Positions 12,508-19,722 of a stretch of 64,000 bases of DNA are shown here, piece after piece. Origin of the DNA: Rickettsiales bacterium (GTDB lineage Bacteria > Pseudomonadota > Alphaproteobacteria > Rickettsiales > UBA998). The notes below the pieces were generated by a model. It was given only the letters and a program-made list of their open reading frames with translations. It was not told the DNA's origin and made no database searches. How positions within the stretch are numbered: the stretch's first letter is position 1; every line of letters begins with the position of its first letter. Where the stretch lies: NCBI GenBank assembly GCA_024304995.1, contig JAMWZD010000001.1, forward strand, positions 255,472 to 319,471, read 5' to 3'. The position numbers and the translations under genes are program-made.

Positions 12508-13093
12508 ACGACCTGATGGCATAATTAAAGCATTTGGAATGTCGGGGCTACAAATCTCGACAAATCTTTCTAGAATTGAAAACGAGCATACAATAAGTTT
12601 AGGGCATGTGGCAGGAAAGAAAGATAATAGAAAGGCAACTGAATACGAACAATTTGAAGTTGCTATGCGCAAAGAAGCTGAAAGAATGTCTGAATTTTAC
12701 GAGATTTTTTATTGCTTAGAAAACTCTATTAGAAGTTTGGTTGCAAATACAATGATAGAATCAGAAGGTGCAGATTGGTGGGAAAGTGAACGTATCAATG
12801 AAAACAGAATCAAAGATCCAGCGGAAAAACGTAGAAAAAAAGAAATTGATAGCGGAGTGACACCCCGTTCAGACCACTTAATAGACTACACAACATTTGG
12901 TGAATTATCGCAGCTGATAACTGATAATTGGGACTTATTCGATCCTATATTTCAATCAAAGACCGCTGTTAGCAATGTCTCAAACCAACTTAATCTTTTG
13001 CGTGGTCCAATAGCTCATTGTAATCCAACTGATGAACTAGAGCAGGACCGGCTTAATCTTGCTGTTAGATCTTGGTTCAAAATTATGTCATAA
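12500..13093 (+). CDS. HEPN-domain protein (Swt1-like)
   Basis: This 197-residue protein uses the start overlapping the DUF5343-like stop. The C-terminal half looks like a Swt1-type HEPN domain: an all-helical segment with a bulky acidic helix (EFYEIFYCLENSIRSLVAN, about residues 70-90), a Trp-rich turn (GADWWESERI) and, near the end, LLRGPIAHCNP. The last segment holds R-x4-H, the HEPN RNase motif. HEPN proteins are commonly RNases in toxin-antitoxin and abortive-infection systems. The N-terminal 60 residues (MPKRPDGIIKAFGMSGLQIS onward) show no known domain to me. Translational coupling to the DUF5343-like gene suggests the products work together. Confidence 0.75.
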   Translation: MPKRPDGIIKAFGMSGLQISTNLSRIENEHTISLGHVAGKKDNRKATEYEQFEVAMRKEAERMSEFYEIFYCLENSIRSLVANTMIESEGADWWESERINENRIKDPAEKRRKKEIDSGVTPRSDHLIDYTTFGELSQLITDNWDLFDPIFQSKTAVSNVSNQLNLLRGPIAHCNPTDELEQDRLNLAVRSWFKIMS

Positions 13094-13133
13094 TTATAAG
13101 ATTAAGTTAGTTACTACACCAAATGTATATTAT

Positions 13134-13259
13134 ATGGCGCGCCAAAGTGAGTCAAGTTCACACCAGATCTTTAGTATTTTAGAGGAATGGGAAAAAGTGT
13201 TGAATGGGTTAGAAGACGCACCCCTAGTAGACGCCCCACTCTCTGAGTTTTTATTTTAG
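13134..13259 (+). pseudogene. Diverged copy of the recombinase C-terminal fragment (older left attachment end)
   Basis: A 41-codon open frame (MARQSESSSHQIFSILEEWE onward) matches the 39-codon frame at 18529-18648 at most positions, with many synonymous changes. That means the sequence was under coding constraint before or after the copies separated. There is no ribosome site. At 18529 this sequence is the displaced 3' end of the large serine recombinase gene, so this copy is best read as the left end of an older related insertion. Its core is changed (ATGGCGCGCC instead of ATGGTGCGCC). A stand-alone small protein is possible but less likely. Confidence 0.6.
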
Positions 13260-13411
13260 ACCAATTTTGAATCTGCGATCATATTACAGAAAACATTGCA
13301 AACTTGTAAGATTTTGTTTTTAGTTTATGTCTATTCACACTAACAATTATAAGCTTAATAACGGCTTGGGTTTTGCACGAAGTTTGGGGCTGAAACAGAA
13401 AGGGATCGCCG

Positions 13412-14101
13412 ATGTTTAGGAAAATATTTATTTCGCTGGTTTTTGCTGTTTTAACAGTTATGTCTGTATTTTCTATAAATACAGAAAAATCGGATTTAGT
13501 ATTTCGCTATAAAATTACAATGAATGTGCAGACACCAGGCGGACTCAAATCAGGATCAGCAGTGCGCGAAATTGTAATTAACAAGTTTGCCGGATTTAAC
13601 CCAGAAAAAGCTGATTTTACATCTAAAATATATGGCGAAGCGGTTATTGTGGATTTAGGGGAAAAGAAGTTATTCGGTTTGTTAGAACGGGATACTTATA
13701 ATGAAGTTTTTTACACATTCCCTACGGGCAAAGCGCCTCTGAGTGAATCTAGTATTGCTTATTATAAAAGCCTACCTATTGGAACAAAAGCAATTCTTGA
13801 TAAAAAGCATTGGCCGCGAATGGTGACATTTGCCGATTTAAAAGATCCGAAATCCGTACAACCCGTAAATCAGAATGATTTAGCAAAAACCTTTGGCGAG
13901 GGCTTTAAACTTGAAAACATTCAGATAGAAATTACTGATGAATCAGTTACAAGAGGTAATGTAAATCGCTATTTCTGGTGGTTTTCCGATTACAAAAATA
14001 AAAAAGCACGTTTGAATGGAAGCACAAGCATAGCAATTTCAACAAATGAGCTTTCTGATAATTTAGGAACAGGCGCATTTTCAATTGGAGAAGAGAAATG
14101 A
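13412..14101 (+). CDS. Unknown exported or anchored protein next to lipase
   Basis: This 229-residue protein has a hydrophobic N-terminus (MFRKIFISLVFAVLTVMSVF) that is a signal peptide or membrane anchor. The mature part begins with FRYKITMNVQTPGGLKSGSA, a beta-rich pattern I associate with conserved unknown proteobacterial proteins; I cannot name a function. Its stop overlaps the lipase start (ATGA), so the two are coupled, and it could be an inhibitor, chaperone or immunity partner for the lipase. Composition is AT-rich. Confidence 0.72.
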   Translation: MFRKIFISLVFAVLTVMSVFSINTEKSDLVFRYKITMNVQTPGGLKSGSAVREIVINKFAGFNPEKADFTSKIYGEAVIVDLGEKKLFGLLERDTYNEVFYTFPTGKAPLSESSIAYYKSLPIGTKAILDKKHWPRMVTFADLKDPKSVQPVNQNDLAKTFGEGFKLENIQIEITDESVTRGNVNRYFWWFSDYKNKKARLNGSTSIAISTNELSDNLGTGAFSIGEEK

Positions 14102-15264
14102 AATTTGAACTTTTCAATGCGATACTGGCCATGGATGTGTACCATCGTGGGTATGACAGAGGTATAAATCTGCCGACTGTCTTAAATACGACAAAAGTTG
14201 GTTATGCTACGATAAGCGTACAAAGTGATACCGATCCAAATAGTAATTCAGTTTCAGAAGGTTTCTATGCGCTTGCTTATGATATTGAGAGCGCAGGAAA
14301 AATCATTGCTTATCGGGGAACAGATTACCCTGTAGGCGGCGATGCTGGAAAAATATCAGACCTAGATGATTGGCTGCAAGGTGGCGGCACACCTGGTGGA
14401 CAATCTGCTATGGCTATTGATTTTTACAATGCTGTTGCAAGGGAGTCGATTGATCCACGTGTTAGCAATATATCATTAACAGGTCATTCATTAGGGGGTG
14501 GTCTTGCGGGATTAGTCGGAGCGCTTTATGGCAAAGACGGTATCTTATTTGATAATATGGCCTTTGAAATCGCAAGTGACTATGTCAAAACTGTAGCAGA
14601 AAACAGTAGCGCTATACGCAATTCTGTTTATAACGGGCAAACACCATGGAATAAAAACCTTTCTGGATTGCATACTTATTCTATTGCAGGAGAGATTTTA
14701 AGCCCGAACAGGTTATTACAAAAGTCACCGGAAACGGTTTTAGATTTGGGTAATGACGTTCAGTTTGGCAATTATTCTTATTGGAACACTAGAACTAATA
14801 TCTCAGAACTTGCCGGTGCGGCAATAGCACGGCATAGTATGTCTTCTCTAGTCATTCGTATGTTTGCAGATGAAGATCATCAGATTGTAAATCGTGATTG
14901 GGAAAATTCTGCCAAATATTTTTGGTCTGTATTATATGATGCTAAATTTGCAGCAAGCCTAGGATTTAAAGACTTCAATATCCATGGACAATATCAGTCA
15001 AACGAACAATATGCAGATATCATGCGTACAATGATTGCGTATTCCGCGATTGATGAAGGAACGAGGGTGTTTGGCGATACTGGAATTAAAGCATTATTTG
15101 ATGACGCTGGCGATTTCGGTCGTATGTTGAAGCATTCGCCTGAATTTGCGTTATCTAAAAAATATGTTGAAGAGATTACTAAAGCGTATGTGCAGTTTGC
15201 CGGGCAATTAGCTCTGGCAAAAATTTTGGAGGAAGATGCACAGACGTTACATCGGGTATACTGA
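14098..15264 (+). CDS. Lipase-like alpha/beta hydrolase, N-terminal part of a frameshifted lipase-RTX gene
   Basis: This 388-residue frame carries the lipase nucleophile elbow GHSLGGGL (Ser at about residue 129) preceded by AYRGTDYP, as in class 3 lipases and phospholipase A1-type proteins. There is no signal peptide, as expected for RTX proteins exported by type I secretion. It stops at 15264, but the next frame continues without a stop into the 1008-codon RTX frame. Adding one base near 15240-15248 would give a single 1422-residue protein. Read as it stands, it is a truncated lipase lacking its secretion signal. The true product may be the fusion if the frameshift is a sequence error. Confidence 0.75.
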   Translation: MKFELFNAILAMDVYHRGYDRGINLPTVLNTTKVGYATISVQSDTDPNSNSVSEGFYALAYDIESAGKIIAYRGTDYPVGGDAGKISDLDDWLQGGGTPGGQSAMAIDFYNAVARESIDPRVSNISLTGHSLGGGLAGLVGALYGKDGILFDNMAFEIASDYVKTVAENSSAIRNSVYNGQTPWNKNLSGLHTYSIAGEILSPNRLLQKSPETVLDLGNDVQFGNYSYWNTRTNISELAGAAIARHSMSSLVIRMFADEDHQIVNRDWENSAKYFWSVLYDAKFAASLGFKDFNIHGQYQSNEQYADIMRTMIAYSAIDEGTRVFGDTGIKALFDDAGDFGRMLKHSPEFALSKKYVEEITKAYVQFAGQLALAKILEEDAQTLHRVY

Positions 15265-15338
15265 ACTATTCGACGAGTCATATACTTCATATTGATTTTA
15301 GCGATAAACTCTGGACGCAGGCGCATGGTAAAGATGAT

Positions 15339-18300
15339 GTGTTGCCGCCGATGGTTGGACGTGCTGAATTAGTGGGCGCTATATTAGGAGGGACAGGGGC
15401 TGAGGAGATCATTCGCAATGATATGCTCTCACACTGGAATATTGATACGGCAGGTGCGTTCAACGGTGTTAGTATGTCAAACAACCGTAATGAATGGCTT
15501 TTTGCGGATACGACACCGGGTGAAAATCAAGCACATTTGCTTGTCGGTGAGGCGCGTGATGAAATGATCTACGGTTCCGATGGCAACGATATGGTTCTTG
15601 CTAACCGTGGTGATGATTATGTATTTGGGTCGTACGGCAACGACATATTATATGGCGGTATAGGATTTGATATACTTGATTATCATCAAACGTATGATTC
15701 TGTAATCCTTAGTGCTAATGGAAGCGTTAATAAAGGCTTTGCAGGTAAAGATTTACAGAAAGATTTTGAAAAATTTGTTGGCGGTGTGTATGATGATACG
15801 TTCTATGCACCGGATGCACCGTTTCATTTTGATGGGTCTTCAGGAACAGATACGGTTGATTTTTCTCATCTGCCAAACGGTATAACGGTGTTTGGTGTGA
15901 TTGAAGATTTTAATATACCTGCCGATCACTATGTCACAGCCAATATTGAGCAACACATTGGCACCAATTATGATGATAGATTCGTATTCAATAATATTCC
16001 TGATGGTAGTATTAATGGTGGTGACGGTTTCAATACATTTGATTTTAGTACAATAATAGGCAGTTTAAAGCTATCTAACTCAGGTGAATTAACACGATAT
16101 AATTCTAAACCCCTTCAGCTTTCTAATTTAGATTTATTTATCAGCGGAAACGGTAATGATACTTTATCTGGCAGCGACAGTGATGCGATATATTACGGTG
16201 GTTCTGGAAATGACCGCTTTATAAGTACGTCGGGTTATGAACAATTCTATGGTGAAGCAGGAAAAGATACATTTAGCGTTAACCTCGACGCACCAGACAA
16301 GTTATACATCAATGGTGGGAGTGATTATGACACAGTAATCAATTCTGACGAAGTGGTCATCGCTAAATCAAATCAAATTTTGGGGCAGAATTTAAACGCT
16401 GAAAATATCGAAGAATATAAACTAGAATATGTTGATTCTTCTGAAATTATTTTTGAAGAAACTGGCCTCAATATTGACGCTACATGGCTTTCTGGCACAC
16501 AAACACTTGATTATAGCCGTCTTAATAGTGGTATTGATGTCGATTTTAAATATGCAGATGGCACTGTTACCGATGCAATGAACCAAAATTACTATAAACT
16601 CACTGGCAAAGACAGGGAAGTTTCCAGCATTGAGCTTATTGGTTCGGAGCACGGGGACAATTTCTCTCTTGAAGACATTTATGTCGCAACCATCCGCTCT
16701 GGAAAAGGTGACGATACGTTGCGCTTGTCACAAACAATAACGGACAATATCGTTCCGGGTTCAATATCTGATCGTTATATCACATCAACACATTACATTT
16801 ACACAGGTGGCAATGATATACTTTACGATATTCCCGGTGAATTAAGTTTTGCAAATCTGGAAACTCAGAAAATAACATATTCTGCAAGCGGCGCACGGAA
16901 TTTTGAAACGCATGAAGATTATCTGTTTAGCGATCGGCTTAATAAGCATATTGGCTCAAATAGTAAATTTAAAACATGGGACGTGGATTTAACAATCAAT
17001 TTCTCCAGAGCCGGTTCAATATTGATCAAAGATGTTCCTATCGTGCAGTTTGCGCGTTTTGAGGAGGAACCGGATCATAATAATGAATTTTTTCACTACA
17101 TTTATAACGTTAGAAATCCTGAAAATAACGCAGTACAGGAGCTAAGATACAAAAACGATCATAATTTTAGCTTTACACGCGATTTTAATGGCACAAACTC
17201 CAGCTATCAGAACAATAATGTCAGCTTTGATATTGTAGTCGCCACGGGGAATGAAACACCTGATAAAATTACGCTGGAAGATGTGGTCGAGCAATCAGAT
17301 AATGTTGAAGAAAATCAGGATACAACAGAAACGCCTGATACCTCAAATGACACGAATAATAATAACGGCGGTAATGCCTCATCCGATGATGTAGACAGAG
17401 ATTCCGGCAGCACGGGAGCAACAGCTAATGATCATGGGACACCATCAGCGGGATCAAATGGTTCAGGTAATACCTCATCTGGCGGTACGGGCGTTGGTGT
17501 GCCGATTGCTCAGACAGATACACCGCAGGAGCTAACATTTGATGCTGATCCTGATAATCTCATCACATTGTCTTTGAACGATCTTACCGGCAAAACCATC
17601 AATGATATGAATAATACGAGTGTCATTGAAATGACCGATATTATGATTGATCGCTCAAATATAGATATCACATTTGATGGATCATATAATGTCCGTGTGA
17701 ATGATATGAGTTTCAGCATAAACGCCAGCCTGTCAGGCGGTGACTTTATGACATGGGTCGAAGGTGGTAACACCTTTATCCAATATCAAAACTTTATGCA
17801 CGATGTGCGCGAAGGCGAAAGGGTTTCAGATGCGCAGATCAACGGCATTGTGAATCAGGCATATTTACACGGCGATAACGCCTCCCAGTTTCAGGTGAGA
17901 TTTGAAAATGACATTGGTTTTGCCGGATATAATAACAGCCTTGGTGCATATGAAGTGAATGAAAACGGAGATATCATCAATGTGCGATTGCTGGCGGCCA
18001 ATACAAAAGATGCTGACACCGTAACAATAGACAATATAAGCGAAGGCAATGCGCTAGGGTTTTTCCTGATACAGGACGGACAACGCACTCTTCCCGCATC
18101 CGCTTTTGAAGCCGATCAGTTTCGTTTTGAGAACACAGATAATGGCATGAAGCTAGCCGTAAACGATAATATCTTCGATCAGGCCAATGTGTTTTTTACG
18201 CATGATCAATCTCTGAATGCGGACGAGCAGCAACATGTGTTATCCGGCATTGCCAATGATAATTCCGGCGCAATGCGTATCGGCTTTGAAGACATGACCC

Positions 18301-18365
18301 GCACATCAAACAGCGACGATGATTTTGAAGATGTCGTCATCTATGTCGATGCCCTGACGATGTAA
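15339..18365 (+). CDS. RTX calcium-binding C-terminal part of the frameshifted lipase gene
   Basis: This 1008-residue frame is counted from its first ATG, but it is open upstream back into the lipase gene (DVTSGILNYSTSHI, then HIDFSDKLWTQAHG), and no ribosome site supports an independent start. It contains RTX-type nonapeptide segments (GSDGNDMVLANRGDDYVFG, GNDILYGG, GNGNDTLSG, GSGNDRF), long beta-rich stretches, and a Gly/Ser/Asn/Thr-rich linker at about residues 665-725. A C-terminal region of about 280 residues follows. RTX repeats fold on binding calcium outside the cell. No type I secretion genes are in the window. A perfect 14-bp hairpin follows the stop. Confidence 0.78.
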   Translation: MLPPMVGRAELVGAILGGTGAEEIIRNDMLSHWNIDTAGAFNGVSMSNNRNEWLFADTTPGENQAHLLVGEARDEMIYGSDGNDMVLANRGDDYVFGSYGNDILYGGIGFDILDYHQTYDSVILSANGSVNKGFAGKDLQKDFEKFVGGVYDDTFYAPDAPFHFDGSSGTDTVDFSHLPNGITVFGVIEDFNIPADHYVTANIEQHIGTNYDDRFVFNNIPDGSINGGDGFNTFDFSTIIGSLKLSNSGELTRYNSKPLQLSNLDLFISGNGNDTLSGSDSDAIYYGGSGNDRFISTSGYEQFYGEAGKDTFSVNLDAPDKLYINGGSDYDTVINSDEVVIAKSNQILGQNLNAENIEEYKLEYVDSSEIIFEETGLNIDATWLSGTQTLDYSRLNSGIDVDFKYADGTVTDAMNQNYYKLTGKDREVSSIELIGSEHGDNFSLEDIYVATIRSGKGDDTLRLSQTITDNIVPGSISDRYITSTHYIYTGGNDILYDIPGELSFANLETQKITYSASGARNFETHEDYLFSDRLNKHIGSNSKFKTWDVDLTINFSRAGSILIKDVPIVQFARFEEEPDHNNEFFHYIYNVRNPENNAVQELRYKNDHNFSFTRDFNGTNSSYQNNNVSFDIVVATGNETPDKITLEDVVEQSDNVEENQDTTETPDTSNDTNNNNGGNASSDDVDRDSGSTGATANDHGTPSAGSNGSGNTSSGGTGVGVPIAQTDTPQELTFDADPDNLITLSLNDLTGKTINDMNNTSVIEMTDIMIDRSNIDITFDGSYNVRVNDMSFSINASLSGGDFMTWVEGGNTFIQYQNFMHDVREGERVSDAQINGIVNQAYLHGDNASQFQVRFENDIGFAGYNNSLGAYEVNENGDIINVRLLAANTKDADTVTIDNISEGNALGFFLIQDGQRTLPASAFEADQFRFENTDNGMKLAVNDNIFDQANVFFTHDQSLNADEQQHVLSGIANDNSGAMRIGFEDMTRTSNSDDDFEDVVIYVDALTM

Positions 18366-18401
18366 AGCCTAAACAGGACTCGAACCGGATAACAAATTGT
18401 A

Positions 18402-18433
18402 AAACCTAAGAAAAATCAGTTTTTCTTAGGTTT
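18402..18433 (+). terminator. Intrinsic terminator after RTX gene
   Basis: Perfect 14-bp arms (AAACCTAAGAAAAA / TTTTTCTTAGGTTT) with a 4-base loop lie 37 bases after the RTX stop, followed by a T-rich stretch. Confidence 0.85.
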
Positions 18434-18526
18434 CTTCATTCTATCGCAAATTAAAACTAAATTTACGAACCAGCTATAAGGCAAGCAGTACCTGCTGTCT
18501 TAAGGCTTTAGTAAACTAAGGTTAAA

Positions 18527-18538
18527 AAATGGTGCGCC
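18527..18538. other. Left attachment site core (attL) of the integrated element
   Basis: AAATGGTGCGCC is identical to 46334-46345. The TGGTGCGCC part is the reverse complement of the 3' end of tRNA-Arg including CCA. Bases to the left read, on the minus strand, as a T-run after CCA, which is what would follow an intact tRNA gene. Bases to the right continue the recombinase reading frame. This marks the left boundary of the element. Confidence 0.8.
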
Positions 18539-18648
18539 AAAGTGAGTCAAGTTCGCACCGGATATTTAGTGTTTTGGAGGAATGGGAAAAGGTGCTGAAT
18601 GGATTAGACGATGCGCCTTTGGTGGATGTTCCGTTCCCTGAATTATAA
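18529..18648 (+). pseudogene. Displaced 3' end of the large serine recombinase gene
   Basis: A 39-codon frame (MVRQSESSSHRIFSVLEEWE, ending in DAPLVDVPFPEL) starts inside the attL core. At the right end of the element the recombinase runs ...GKSEMVR across the same core in the same frame, so excision would join codons 1-499 to this segment and give a 538-residue enzyme. In the integrated state it is cut off from its gene. A weak AAGG lies upstream of the ATG, so limited independent translation cannot be excluded. A diverged copy lies at 13134-13259. Confidence 0.75.
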
Positions 18649-18692
18649 CACTCACTTTTTAGAAAAAACCTCTCTTTAAGCCACCCTGTTTC

Positions 18693-18723
18693 AACCCGCC
18701 CACTCTGGATGAGTCGGCGGGTT
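18693..18723 (+). terminator. Hairpin at left end of element
   Basis: The stem AACCCGCC-ACTC / GAGT-GGCGGGTT has a 5-base loop and single-base interior mismatches. It is followed by ATTATTAT rather than a solid T-run. It would lie just after the recombinase stop in the excised circle, so it is probably the native recombinase terminator. Confidence 0.6.
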
Positions 18724-18829
18724 ATTATTATGCCATCACATCTGTGAGATTACGTTTGCCATTGCTAGTGCTGACAGCCAGTAGCAAGTGGTATCCCTTC
18801 ATGCTGTCATCATTCATAAGGAGTTATCT

Positions 18830-19192
18830 ATGAGTAAAAAAACCAGACCACAGTCTCACCGCAAAGTAACCATTGGTAAATTAAGACCTGCAAACACGGT
18901 TGAGTTCGCTGAACATGAAGGCACGATCACAACACTTGATATTCATGTGCGCATTGCGTTGTTTTCTAATGCGAAGCAAACCCCTCCCGCACCAGATTAT
19001 CAGGTCAAAGCACAAGCGGCGGATGGTGATTATTATACGATTGGCAGTGCGTGGAAAAAGAAAGGCAACACTATTACAGGAGATTATTTCTCTTTATCCG
19101 TAGACGAGCCGTCTTTCCCCTATCCGCTGAATGTCGTTGCGTTTCCTGAATGCGATGATGTGTATGCGATTAAGTGGGAACGTCACGTGTAA
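18830..19192 (+). CDS. DUF736 family protein
   Basis: This 120-residue protein starts at 18830, where AAGGAG precedes the ATG. The middle and end match the DUF736 pattern: APDYQVKAQAADGDYYTIGSAWKKKG, then DYFSLSVDEPSFPYPLNVVAFP. DUF736 genes are common on alphaproteobacterial plasmids and integrative elements next to transfer genes; their function is unknown. It is the first intact gene inside attL and is followed by a strong terminator, so it is its own unit. Confidence 0.82.
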   Translation: MSKKTRPQSHRKVTIGKLRPANTVEFAEHEGTITTLDIHVRIALFSNAKQTPPAPDYQVKAQAADGDYYTIGSAWKKKGNTITGDYFSLSVDEPSFPYPLNVVAFPECDDVYAIKWERHV

Positions 19193-19219
19193 AGCGTTAT
19201 CTATCATCATAAGACGATC

Positions 19220-19256
19220 AAGCCAGTGTCATAAACATGATGCTGGCTTTTTTTTA
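19220..19256 (+). terminator. Intrinsic terminator after DUF736 gene
   Basis: AAGCCAG / CTGGCTT arms with a structured 16-base loop are followed by a T-run. Confidence 0.85.
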
Positions 19257-19343
19257 TTTCTCAGACACATCAGCGCGCAGCCGCCCATCATACGAGGCAG
19301 GCAGTGCTATGTTTATGTCATCACCCTATATCAGCGAGGAATT

Positions 19344-19722
19344 ATGCAGACGACACGACCATCGTTTACGTCCATTTCTGTGCGTGTCACGCCACAGGAA
19401 CGTGACATGTTAAGTGAACTTGCCGGCAAGCAGACACTGAGCGCGTATGTGCGCCAGCGCTTGCTTGGAGATGGTGCAGAACCGCGCACAAAGCAGGTGC
19501 GTCTCGTATCTGCTGATCATACGCTATTGACACAAATACTCGCGCAGCTTGGTGCATCGCGTATGGCTAGTAATTTGAATCAGATTGCCAAGGCGATCCA
19601 TATGGGAGAGGTCATATTATCATCAGAACAGGAAGCAAAGATAGGATGAAGCCTGTGACCATATAGCAGAGATGCGTCGTGCGTTATTTTCTGCCCTTGG
19701 TTTGCGTCGGGATGCACCATGA
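19344..19722 (+). pseudogene. mobC: Mobilization protein MobC-like, with probable single-base frameshift
   Basis: As written, the frame stops at 19649 after 101 residues (ISVRVTPQERDMLSELAGKQ, ribbon-helix-helix-like, then LAQLGASRMASNLNQIAKAI, the MobC signature). Removing one G of the GG at 19644-19645 lets it run on as KIDEACDHIAEMRRALFSAL to a stop at 19722 that overlaps the relaxase ATG (ATGA). That is the usual MobC end and spacing and gives 125 residues. MobC proteins bind the transfer origin and help the relaxase open the DNA. CGAGGA precedes the ATG. The frameshift is either a real mutation that shortens the protein or a sequence error. Confidence 0.75.

Noticed and set aside
15210-15250. 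Programmed -1 frameshift joining lipase and RTX halves
   Set aside because: The AAAAATTTT stretch is out of phase for a slippery heptamer, and no downstream structure stands out. A single-base loss is simpler.
19250-19343. Transfer origin before mobC
   Set aside because: The location is typical and CACCCTATATC is faintly nic-like, but no clear inverted repeat or consensus was visible, so it is not called.
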